From JAUPKT01 sp964427855 (GTDB lineage Bacteria; Desulfobacterota; Desulfomonilia; Desulfomonilales; Desulfomonilaceae), in the NCBI GenBank assembly GCA_964427855.1, contig CAYRVH010000008.1:1-64000 (forward strand): 64,000 bases of DNA, written 5' to 3'. Under the pieces are notes generated by a model. It was not told where the DNA came from and searched no databases. It was given only the letters and a program-made list of their open reading frames with translations. Shown piece after piece: positions 36,802 through 44,379 of this stretch (positions are counted from its first letter, which is position 1; the number at the start of each line of letters is the position of its first letter). The position numbers and the translations under genes are program-made.

Positions 36802-37473
36802 TCAGCGTGGCGTTAAGGCAGTTCGCGCGGCGGCAATTTTGACCGCCTTTTTTAAATCAGCGGGACTATTGACATTCATCACAAACTGAAATTCTGGATC
36901 AAATTTCTTCAAGAATTCTTCAGATACTCGCCTCACCCTCACGAGCTCATACAAATCCAGGATCCTTAAATTTCCCTGGCGAAGCAAATCTTGTATAAAC
37001 GGAATACAACTCTTGGAATAAATCGCATGGAGTGGTTCGACTCTGGATTCGATGCACGGTATGACCACGTCATAGTCTTCGACCAGACCGATCATTCCCT
37101 GAATAATGTGCGGGTTTAGGAAAGGCATGTCGCAGGCCACCAAGAACCCGAACTGGGTCGGGCAGTGCGAAAGGCCCGTGTACAACCCACCGAGGGAACC
37201 CGCATTGGGAATTATGTCCGGAAACATGGGAAGACCGAGAAATGCGTAATCGTCAGGGGTGTTTGTTATGAGAATGATCCTCGGGAGGACTTGAGCTAAG
37301 ACGTCGCGAACTCTCTCTACAATGGGCTCGCTTCCGACGTTTAGGAGTGCTTTGTTCACGCCCGCCATTCGGCGAGACTTCCCTCCCGCCAAGATGATTC
37401 CACTCACTGGGGTGACTCGAGCTCTTGGTCTTGGAACGTGTCCGTCTGTCTGTTCCCCGTAATAACTCACCAA
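36802..37473 (-). CDS. mobA: molybdenum cofactor guanylyltransferase
   Basis: Adds GMP to molybdopterin to form MGD, used by formate dehydrogenases and other molybdo- or tungsto-enzymes. It has SGIILAGGKSRRMAGVNKAL near the N-terminus, PNAGSLGGLYTGL, and VACDMPFLNP with the metal-binding Asp. 223 residues; the first 19 or so may not be translated, since a GTG near 37416 would give a normal N-terminus. Encoded alone, convergent with dgt. Confidence 0.9.
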   Translation of the reverse strand: MVSYYGEQTDGHVPRPRARVTPVSGIILAGGKSRRMAGVNKALLNVGSEPIVERVRDVLAQVLPRIILITNTPDDYAFLGLPMFPDIIPNAGSLGGLYTGLSHCPTQFGFLVACDMPFLNPHIIQGMIGLVEDYDVVIPCIESRVEPLHAIYSKSCIPFIQDLLRQGNLRILDLYELVRVRRVSEEFLKKFDPEFQFVMNVNSPADLKKAVKIAAARTALTPR

Positions 37474-37606
37474 CGATGTCTCTTTACCGACATAGCATAT
37501 CGCCCGCTCCTTAGGCGGGAGGACAGCGGCTCATGACCGTGAATGCAAATGCAAGTCTTACCAAAAAACGCGGCAGCGGTATGCGATCTCACCCCGTTAT
37601 CTGATG

Positions 37607-38368
37607 TTAGGGGGTGCGTGGCGGCGTTCCTGTCGCAGGAGCACCTTGTGTGTCGCGACTGACCGGAGGCGTCTGTATCTTCAGTTCTTTGTACCTTTCC
37701 CCAGCCGATTGAGACCCGGCGAGGATTTTGTTCATACTGCCCCGCAGGTCCGCAAGCTTTTTCTTGTAGTCTGCTGCAACGTCTCGGCAGCCAACGTCTC
37801 CCGTGAGCAATATGAGATCGTTGGCAATGCTCTGACGCAGCTTAAGAAGCTGGTTGTAGTGCGCAAGATGGACGCCTATGGTTGAATCGAGGCCATTGAG
37901 AGACTTGAACTCCGGATCGTTGCAGAAATCTATCAACCGGCTTCCATACTGATAGTAGTCGTTCAATGTCTCTTTAAAGTCTTTGATGCTGCGATTCACG
38001 TCAGTCAGAAGTTCTGCAAGTCCCTTATATTGCTGGCTCTGGGTCGCGGGTCTATTGAACATCTTGAAATGAATGTTGTTGACCCATTGCTCCTCGTCGA
38101 AGGCCATGTATCCTTCTTGGCGAATGCGATAAAAAAATCTTCGTGGAGTAGCGACCCCAGGGGCAGCGCTGAGCTTCTTGTCCTCGTCGGGGTCTAAGGT
38201 AAAGTTGTCTATAGAGATGGTTTGAGGAGGTTGTGTCTTCACCCTGATCTGGAATTCCCCGACGCGTTCAGGCTCTGGTTCCACTTCTGCCTGCGCCCAT
38301 GCAACTGAAGTGGTTATCAGGGAAACTACGAATACTGCCCACACCATTATTTTGAAGCGGAGATCCAT
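37607..38368 (-). CDS. exported protein of unknown function
   Basis: ATG 38368 gives a signal peptide (MDLRFKIMVWAVFVVSLITTSVAWAQA). The mature part (about 225 residues) is helical, with FKMFNRPATQSQQYKGLAEL and repeated charged helices, and a Pro-rich tail. No family recognised. The longer frame starts at 38404, but then the signal peptide would be internal. Confidence 0.65.
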   Translation of the reverse strand: MDLRFKIMVWAVFVVSLITTSVAWAQAEVEPEPERVGEFQIRVKTQPPQTISIDNFTLDPDEDKKLSAAPGVATPRRFFYRIRQEGYMAFDEEQWVNNIHFKMFNRPATQSQQYKGLAELLTDVNRSIKDFKETLNDYYQYGSRLIDFCNDPEFKSLNGLDSTIGVHLAHYNQLLKLRQSIANDLILLTGDVGCRDVAADYKKKLADLRGSMNKILAGSQSAGERYKELKIQTPPVSRDTQGAPATGTPPRTP

Positions 38369-38543
38369 TCGTTCTTCTCTATTGGAAGAGCACACGTCAG
38401 CCATGTCAATCTAGGTGTGAGGTGATTGTACCAATTTTGGGCATAGGATGCAACAACGTCTTCACTCCCGAGAGCCGGAACAATTGAGTTGCATTGTTTG
38501 AGGCCGATATATACAATAACGAAAATATCATGGGAGCATATCA

Positions 38544-38797
38544 TTGGACGATCAGATCATATTGGCGGCGTCAGAGAATTTTGGGAATGTGACCGTCTGT
38601 CCTGGCGGAGTGGTGCACGTGAATTTGGCGCATGNNNNNNNNNNTTGAAATTGCTGCCCTCTGAATTTATTAAACTCAGCGACCTCATCGCCCAGGCAAG
38701 AATAAGATTTGAGCCCCCTGCCAGACCTGGCGGCAAGCCGAGTCTTCAGGTCGTGGCCCCTCGCGCCCCTGAGGACTCCGACAATCCGGGAAAATGA
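38544..38797 (+). CDS. small protein of unknown family, interrupted by an N gap
   Basis: TTG 38544 with GGGAG upstream reads LDDQIILAASENFGNVTVCP then GGVVHVNLAH up to the 10-N run. After it, in another frame, LKLLPSEFIKLSDLIAQARI continues to the stop at 38797. With a corrected gap length the two form one protein of about 84 residues with a VHVNL...LL-x-EF-x-KL-x-LI pattern. Family not recognised. Confidence 0.55.
38635..38644. other. assembly gap (10 N)
   Basis: A run of N that shifts the frame inside the small gene at 38544-38797. Confidence 0.95.
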
Positions 38798-39014
38798 AAC
38801 TGAGTCTGGATCTCTGTCGCCAGCCCTTGCAAGACCGCAATCGTTGGTGCGCAAGCCGCCGCCAACGGTGGTAGTCTCAGGGAAGGAAGCCCCAAGTCCT
38901 TGCTTTTGATCACTGGCTAGCCTATATTTCGGCCGTTGCAGGCGATCATGACTGGACTCTCGTTGCGATACAGAGCCCCAAAGATCGTTTTCCTTTGAAC
39001 AAGAGGTACACTAC

Positions 39015-39857
39015 ATGAAACTTTTTTCTCTTATTCCACATGCAATGCTCCTCGTCGTCAGCGCATCGATAGCCCTTGCGCAGCCCGCGCCGCAGGGTGG
39101 GGATGTGTTGGCAACTGTGGGCGGCGTCAATATCACTAGGGAAATGCTGGACAACATCATTGCCACTATACCCGAAGAGAATCGGGTCCCCTTTCTCACT
39201 CCTGATGGCAGAAAAAAAATCCTCGATGAAGTGATCGACTTTGTGTTGCTTTCCGAAGCTGCGAAGAAACAAGGACTTGACAAAGAGCCTGCCATACGGA
39301 CTCGTCTCGAGTACGCTCAGCGAGAATATTTGGCTCGTGAATATTTTCGGCGGAAAGCTGTCTCGAGCCCTCCTATCCCGGAGGAAGAGCTGCAAAAATA
39401 TTACAAGGAACATCTCAATGAGTTTAAGCCGCCTGAAGAGATCAAAGCCCGCCACATTCTGGTAAAAACTGAAGCTCAAGCCAACAAAGTCATCGAGCAG
39501 CTTAAAGGCGGCGCCGATTTTGCCGAATTGGCGAAAAAGACGTCCATCGACCCGGCTGCTGAAAAAGGGGGGAAGCTGGAACTCATGGACGGACGGGAAT
39601 GGCTCCCAAGGGGCTCCTTCGAGAAATCATTTGAGCACGCTCTCTTCAAGATACCTAAGGGGCAGATAGGCGGCCCTATCAAGACTCAGTTTGGATGGCA
39701 TGTACTCAAGGTCGATGACCGCAGAGAACCCGAACCGCCCAGTTTTGTACAAGTCCGCAGCATGATTCGCAACAAACTTGAGGAGCAGAGAAATAGCGCC
39801 CTCCATCAGAAACTCGTGGATGAAGCCAAGAAATCGATACCCGTCGTAATTAAATAA
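39015..39857 (+). CDS. periplasmic parvulin-type peptidyl-prolyl isomerase (SurA/PrsA-like)
   Basis: A 280-residue exported chaperone. It has a signal peptide (residues 1-22), a SurA-N-like helical segment around LDEVIDFVLLSEAAKKQGL, and a rotamase domain at about residues 140-242: PEEIKARHILVKTEAQA, GGADFAELAKKTSIDPAAEK, GGKLELMDGR and TQFGWHVLKVDD. It probably helps fold envelope or secreted proteins. Co-directional with the FGE-PDZ gene 34 nt downstream, likely one transcript. Confidence 0.88.
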   Translation: MKLFSLIPHAMLLVVSASIALAQPAPQGGDVLATVGGVNITREMLDNIIATIPEENRVPFLTPDGRKKILDEVIDFVLLSEAAKKQGLDKEPAIRTRLEYAQREYLAREYFRRKAVSSPPIPEEELQKYYKEHLNEFKPPEEIKARHILVKTEAQANKVIEQLKGGADFAELAKKTSIDPAAEKGGKLELMDGREWLPRGSFEKSFEHALFKIPKGQIGGPIKTQFGWHVLKVDDRREPEPPSFVQVRSMIRNKLEEQRNSALHQKLVDEAKKSIPVVIK

Positions 39858-39891
39858 TGATTCTCCGTCCGGCTGCATTTGGAGACGACTC

Positions 39892-42800
39892 ATGAAATGT
39901 TACCATTGTACACGCGCCCGAGTATGGGGGCGTCGCTCTGTGGTTGCGGTCGGCCTTTGGCTGATCCTCGTATCTGGCTTAAGGTTTGCCGATACTGTTG
40001 AAGGGACTGAAACGGCCCCCTCTGAATCACCCCAGTCCGCCCAAGAACAGGCGTCATCCCATGGACCAAAACTTTTTGAAGCCCTGTCAGCCTACCTTGA
40101 CGGCCTCCATGGGAAGGGGATGCCTCCAGCCAAAAAGAGGTCTTTGGCGCCCAATGATCAACATCGGGTAAGCCAGCCTGAAGCGCCAGGCCATGAAGTC
40201 GCGCTGCATGACATGCAGAGAGAACTGCGGACGGCAAAGAGCCTCACAGTGAAGCGAATTCAGGAAGGAGAGTGGGGACTCGCGTCCTTCTCTGTGGAAC
40301 GCGCAAAAAAAACCGCATCGCGCCTTTCATCCGCGCGGGAATCTGAAAATCTCGTACGGCTGGAAAAATTCATCGAGAATGCGGCGAAAAGGCCAGGCCG
40401 CTCCAGCCAAAACCCGGCAGGCGTCGTCGTGAATTCCATTGGCATGAAAATGCTTGTGTTGCCGGGCGGGACATTCACCATGGGGAGCTCCGAGGCGGAA
40501 TTCCGCCGTGTGAGAATAGATTGGAATGTTGAGGAAGAAATAGTCAGACCTGAAACGCCCGCGCACAGCGTTGTGATTAGCAAACCGTTTCTCATGGGGA
40601 AATATCTAGTCACTGTGGGCGACTTTAAAAAATTTGTGGAAGAGACCGGCTACAAAACAGTGGCAGAAAAGCAGGGGTGGGCCTGGATTTATGACGACAA
40701 TAAGAAGCATTGGGAAAAGCGGCCCGGTGTGTCTTGGCGAGATCCTGGTGGGAAGACCGGAGACGATTATCCTGTGACCGTGGTCTGTCACGCTGACGCC
40801 GAGGCGTTTTGCAATTGGTTAAGCAAACGCGACGGCCGAAAATACGAACTTCCTACGGAGGCTCAATGGGAGTTTGCTGCAAGGGGCGGGCTTGATCAAA
40901 AGCGTTATCCCTGGGGAGACGAGTATCCAGACGGCCGAAAACTCAACATGGCGGATCGCAAATCGCCCGTGCCCTGGGCAGACAGGACAGTGGACGATGG
41001 GTCAGAGGGGCCGAGTCCGGTGGGCTCGTATGCCCCAAACGCCTTTGGGCTTTACGACATAGTCGGCAATGTGTGGCACCTATGTTCAGACTATTACGAT
41101 CCACGGTTTTACACAAACACTGAAACAAAGACGCTGACAGACCCACAAGGACCTCGGACTAGCAAAAAAAGGGCCGTACGCGGTGGGAATTGGGCTTTCG
41201 GAGCTGGGGTTGCGAGGAATGCCTTTCGGTTTGGAATCGAGCCCAATCTTAGCACAGATTTGTGCGGCTTCAGAGTTGTGGCGCAGGCGCGATCGGATGA
41301 GGTACCCTTGACGAATCCCACGACCCCCTTGACGATTCAGCAGGTATTAGAAGGAGGTTCTTTTCCTGCGGTCCTGGGAGAGATAAAAAAATTGGTGTCC
41401 GAAGGGCGCCGTCTTCAAGCCAGGCGTGTGGTAGAAAGCCTGAGAGACGCCGAACTAATCGCTGCGATGGGAGATTATTCAGACTTCGGCGCTGACGTCC
41501 TCGATGCAATTATCGATCTGACTGAGGACAATTCGCAGCCGTCCTTTACGAACTCACTAGGGATGAAAATGCGCCGTATTCCAGCAGGCGCGTTCGTCAT
41601 GGGCAGTTCCGAAGCGGACATCGCCTGGGCCATGACAACCTTGGCCCAAAATCTGCCGCTCTCTCTCGAGAATGAGTATCCCTTTCACAAAGTTCGCATT
41701 TCGCGTCCATTTTTTATTTCAGAGACCGAGGTGACCGTCGAGCAATTTAAGAAATTCGTGCAGGCTACTGGATACGTTACGGATGCAGAGGAGGCTGGTG
41801 GGGGGCAAGTCTTCAATACACGCGCCAACCGATTCGAACAAAAAGAGGGTAGCTCATGGAAAAATCCAGGCTGGACGCCGTCTGGGAACGAACCTGTCAC
41901 CATGGTTTCCTGGTTCGATGCACAGGCATTTGTCGAATGGCTTAGCGCCAAAGACAAGATGCCGTACAAACTGCCTACGGAGGCGCAGTGGGAGTATGCG
42001 GCGCGCGGCGGTCTTCCCATGCCCCAGTTTCCTTGGGGTGATTCGGTGCCAGATGGGTTGAGGGCAAACTATGCCGACAAAAGTACCGATTTTGAGTGGC
42101 GAGACCGCGATGCTGACGACGGCTATAAATATGTAGCGCCTGTGGGAAGCTACGAGGCAAACAAGTTTGGCTTGCAGGACATGGCTGGCAATGTCACAGA
42201 ATGGGTGCGCGACTATTACTCGGAAGATTATTATCGCTACACGCCCGAAGTGGATCCAGAAGGGCCCGGCCACGGTGAAAATCGAGTGACCAAGGGCGGC
42301 GACTGGACAACCGGCGCCGCGAGTTTGCGTTGCGCATTCCGAGGATGGTCGCGACCCGACTTGGCCTTCAACAACACAGGCTTCCGGGTGATCGTCGAAT
42401 TGTCGTCCCCGCAGATTCCATTCCACCTCAGCGAGAATTTCCTCACCAAGACATGGACACCGGGGGCCGACCAACGGGCCGTTGCTGAAGCCGTAGCCAA
42501 AGAAGAGGATCGAAAAGCGCTTGCTGTTCAGAAGGCCGACGCGTCTTCCCCAAGGGGCGTCCCACAGAGAGAGGTGTCAGTGAGAGGTCTTGTGGTGGTT
42601 GACATAGCTCCTCGATCAGAAGCTGCAAAGACTGGTTTATCCAAGGGTGACGTCATCGTCGAGTACCACGGGGCTCGGGAACTCACCATAGATGTCTTGA
42701 GAGAGCTGGCCGCCGTCACCAAACGAGAGAAAGTGCGGCCTGTTATGGTGTTCATTCGAGCAGGGGAGGAATACACCGTACGCGTGGGGCCTGGTTTGGG

Positions 42801-42918
42801 AGGATTGACTGTGGCGGAGACTGTTGTACAGGGGCCTTTCAAGAAACATGTGCCAGAGCACGAAAAAGGCCCATCCCCTGATCGAAATAGAAAGGCAAAA
42901 CCAGAGCAATGGACTTGA
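39892..42918 (+). CDS. exported protein with two FGE/SUMF1-like domains and a C-terminal PDZ domain
   Basis: A 1008-residue protein with an N-terminal signal or anchor segment (about 14-34). FGE-sulfatase-like domain 1 spans about 180-468 (NSIGMKMLVLPGGTFTMGSS ... LPTEAQWEFAARGG ... NVWHLCSDYY ... GFRVVAQ). Domain 2 spans about 555-840 (NSLGMKMRRIPAGAFVMGSS ... LPTEAQWEYAARGG ... GNVTEWVRDYY ... GFRVIVE). A PDZ domain follows (about 895-985, VVDIAPRSEAAKTGLSKGDV). True formylglycine-generating enzymes need a Cys pair after RGGSF; domain 1 has GGNWAFGAGVARNAFR and domain 2 has GGDWTTGAASLRCAFR, so neither looks catalytic. A role in binding or scaffolding in the periplasm is more likely. Confidence 0.85.
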   Translation: MKCYHCTRARVWGRRSVVAVGLWLILVSGLRFADTVEGTETAPSESPQSAQEQASSHGPKLFEALSAYLDGLHGKGMPPAKKRSLAPNDQHRVSQPEAPGHEVALHDMQRELRTAKSLTVKRIQEGEWGLASFSVERAKKTASRLSSARESENLVRLEKFIENAAKRPGRSSQNPAGVVVNSIGMKMLVLPGGTFTMGSSEAEFRRVRIDWNVEEEIVRPETPAHSVVISKPFLMGKYLVTVGDFKKFVEETGYKTVAEKQGWAWIYDDNKKHWEKRPGVSWRDPGGKTGDDYPVTVVCHADAEAFCNWLSKRDGRKYELPTEAQWEFAARGGLDQKRYPWGDEYPDGRKLNMADRKSPVPWADRTVDDGSEGPSPVGSYAPNAFGLYDIVGNVWHLCSDYYDPRFYTNTETKTLTDPQGPRTSKKRAVRGGNWAFGAGVARNAFRFGIEPNLSTDLCGFRVVAQARSDEVPLTNPTTPLTIQQVLEGGSFPAVLGEIKKLVSEGRRLQARRVVESLRDAELIAAMGDYSDFGADVLDAIIDLTEDNSQPSFTNSLGMKMRRIPAGAFVMGSSEADIAWAMTTLAQNLPLSLENEYPFHKVRISRPFFISETEVTVEQFKKFVQATGYVTDAEEAGGGQVFNTRANRFEQKEGSSWKNPGWTPSGNEPVTMVSWFDAQAFVEWLSAKDKMPYKLPTEAQWEYAARGGLPMPQFPWGDSVPDGLRANYADKSTDFEWRDRDADDGYKYVAPVGSYEANKFGLQDMAGNVTEWVRDYYSEDYYRYTPEVDPEGPGHGENRVTKGGDWTTGAASLRCAFRGWSRPDLAFNNTGFRVIVELSSPQIPFHLSENFLTKTWTPGADQRAVAEAVAKEEDRKALAVQKADASSPRGVPQREVSVRGLVVVDIAPRSEAAKTGLSKGDVIVEYHGARELTIDVLRELAAVTKREKVRPVMVFIRAGEEYTVRVGPGLGGLTVAETVVQGPFKKHVPEHEKGPSPDRNRKAKPEQWT

Positions 42919-42922
42919 TTTT

Positions 42923-43026
42923 AACAACTTTTGTAGTGAAACGGTTTATGGTGGTGGCATATCGATTTTTTTCATAAAAAGCTGGATTTTTTCTTCAGCT
43001 ATGATACAGGGATGCCAAAAGTTGTT
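42923..43026 (+). repeat. 11-bp inverted repeat enclosing a hairpin
   Basis: AACAACTTTTG (42923-42933) and CAAAAGTTGTT (43016-43026) are perfect inverted repeats. Between them AGCTGGA (42980-42986) pairs with TTCAGCT (42994-43000), with one G-U pair and a T-rich loop. The right arm ends directly beside the Shine-Dalgarno GAGGTGG of the next gene, so folding could influence its translation. It may also end transcription of the FGE-PDZ gene. Confidence 0.4.
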
Positions 43027-43037
43027 GAGGTGGTCTC

Positions 43038-43418
43038 ATGATAGGAAAGATTGTTAGGATTATGGTTCTGGGGACCGGGATCATAGCGCTTCCAATCTGC
43101 TGTTTCGCTGAATCGGGACTTATCCCGGTTAAGCCCAGCTATACGGAGGCGACGTTTACCCCCAGCAAAGCGACAGATCCCTCCGAGTCTGAGGCTGTTT
43201 CAACCCCCTCACCGCGAGATCAGATGTATGTCTTCTGGATTTTGGGCAAAATGCTGAGCTACCCCGTTGATAAGGTCGAATCGTTTGTGTTGAGCAAACT
43301 CAAAAGAAACAACGATGCAGCAACGCCGACACCAGCTGGGGCTTCCTCCCAGCCAAATCCTTTTCAATCTGTAAATTGGAGGGAGATACCGCCGGCGCCG
43401 CCAGCCAGACCCCGATAG
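43038..43418 (+). CDS. small exported protein of unknown function
   Basis: A 126-residue protein with a signal peptide (MIGKIVRIMVLGTGIIALPICCFA). The mature part is Pro/Thr/Ser-rich with one hydrophobic-amphipathic segment, QMYVFWILGKMLSYPVDKV. The ATG has GAGGTGG upstream. No family recognised. Confidence 0.6.
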   Translation: MIGKIVRIMVLGTGIIALPICCFAESGLIPVKPSYTEATFTPSKATDPSESEAVSTPSPRDQMYVFWILGKMLSYPVDKVESFVLSKLKRNNDAATPTPAGASSQPNPFQSVNWREIPPAPPARPR

Positions 43419-43775
43419 CTGAAACGACGAAATCTCGGTAAGAGTGGGTCCAAATCGTGGGGAGACGTGGGCGAGTGCGCCGTGATGTCACGCCGCCTTG
43501 GTAAGCACGCGGCCATGAGGCACCGTAGCGTGTTTGTATCGTGCGAATTTGATTCTCTCACGGATGAGAGATAATTCAGAAAAAACTAGGCGGACCAGGA
43601 GATTTCATGTACGTCGCAAGTATGGCGCCGCACGGCATGAAGAATGCGAGCGACAGAGAACCAGCGGCTTTTCTCTGCTGTATCTGCACCCCGGCCAAGA
43701 GCGCTTAAGCGCAACGCGTGAAAGCCATCGCCAAACCACTTGTCCCTAGGACGACGGATCAAGATCTTCGGCGCC
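43419..43775. other. intergenic stretch, 357 nt, convergent, no supported gene
   Basis: Between the small exported protein and the methyltransferase (tail to tail). A 13-nt stretch near 43495 (CCGCCTTGGTAAG) resembles a tRNA-Thr anticodon arm, but no cloverleaf can be drawn. Small frames have no protein features. Confidence 0.45.
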
Positions 43776-44345
43776 TCATGGGTGCGCTTCTGTCGTCTGG
43801 GAGGAGGCCAACCGTAGAACCTGGGCGCGTGTTGCACAGATGTGATCATTGGTTGGTACAAATCCGGCGGATTGAGCCACCATGATTGATTTCATGAATT
43901 CGTCCTCGTTCACATGAAATTTGGGCTCGATCACCAGCAATTTCGCGTCAAGCTTCATAATGCGTCGCATAAGGCGAAAGAAGGCAATAGGATCAGGGAG
44001 TTCGTGCACCACATGGAGCGCGGCCACGAATTCGGCCGTGCGATCGGGGAGCTTTACTAACTCGCTCGGCATGAGCAACTCTATGTTGGACAATCGTGCT
44101 CGGCGTGCCCGGCGTTCCAGGCTTACAAGCATCTTTTCCTGTATATCCACGGCGATGACCTTACCGGTCGAGCCGACCATTCGTGCCATGGGAATGCTAA
44201 AGAACCCCATGCCACAGCCGTAGTCCATGACGATCATGCCTTTACGAAGGAAGGGACCTACAAGTTCCTCTGGGTTCTCGAGGAGCCTGCGGATGGGACT
44301 GGCAAGTATGTAACCCAGCCACCAAGGGCATATATGTTCGGCCAT
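43776..44345 (-). CDS. class I SAM-dependent methyltransferase
   Basis: About 189 residues from ATG 44345 (MAEHICPWWLGYILASPIRR). The longer frame to 44516 overlaps topA and is unlikely. SAM-binding motif VMDYGCGMGFFSIPMA, acidic residue in VIAVDIQEKML, and a later FVAALHVVHELPDP. Substrate unknown; the family includes ubiquinone/menaquinone-type, arsenite and other small-molecule methylases. It lies 34 nt after topA on the same strand. Confidence 0.8.
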   Translation of the reverse strand: MAEHICPWWLGYILASPIRRLLENPEELVGPFLRKGMIVMDYGCGMGFFSIPMARMVGSTGKVIAVDIQEKMLVSLERRARRARLSNIELLMPSELVKLPDRTAEFVAALHVVHELPDPIAFFRLMRRIMKLDAKLLVIEPKFHVNEDEFMKSIMVAQSAGFVPTNDHICATRAQVLRLASSQTTEAHP

Positions 44346-44379
44346 AGCGCCCCCCAACGAGTAGTGTCGTGTCGCTGGT

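Noticed and set aside
43480..43570. tRNA-Thr-like fragment (CCGCCTTGGTAAG)
   Set aside because: Only the anticodon arm resembles a tRNA; acceptor, D and T arms cannot be formed.
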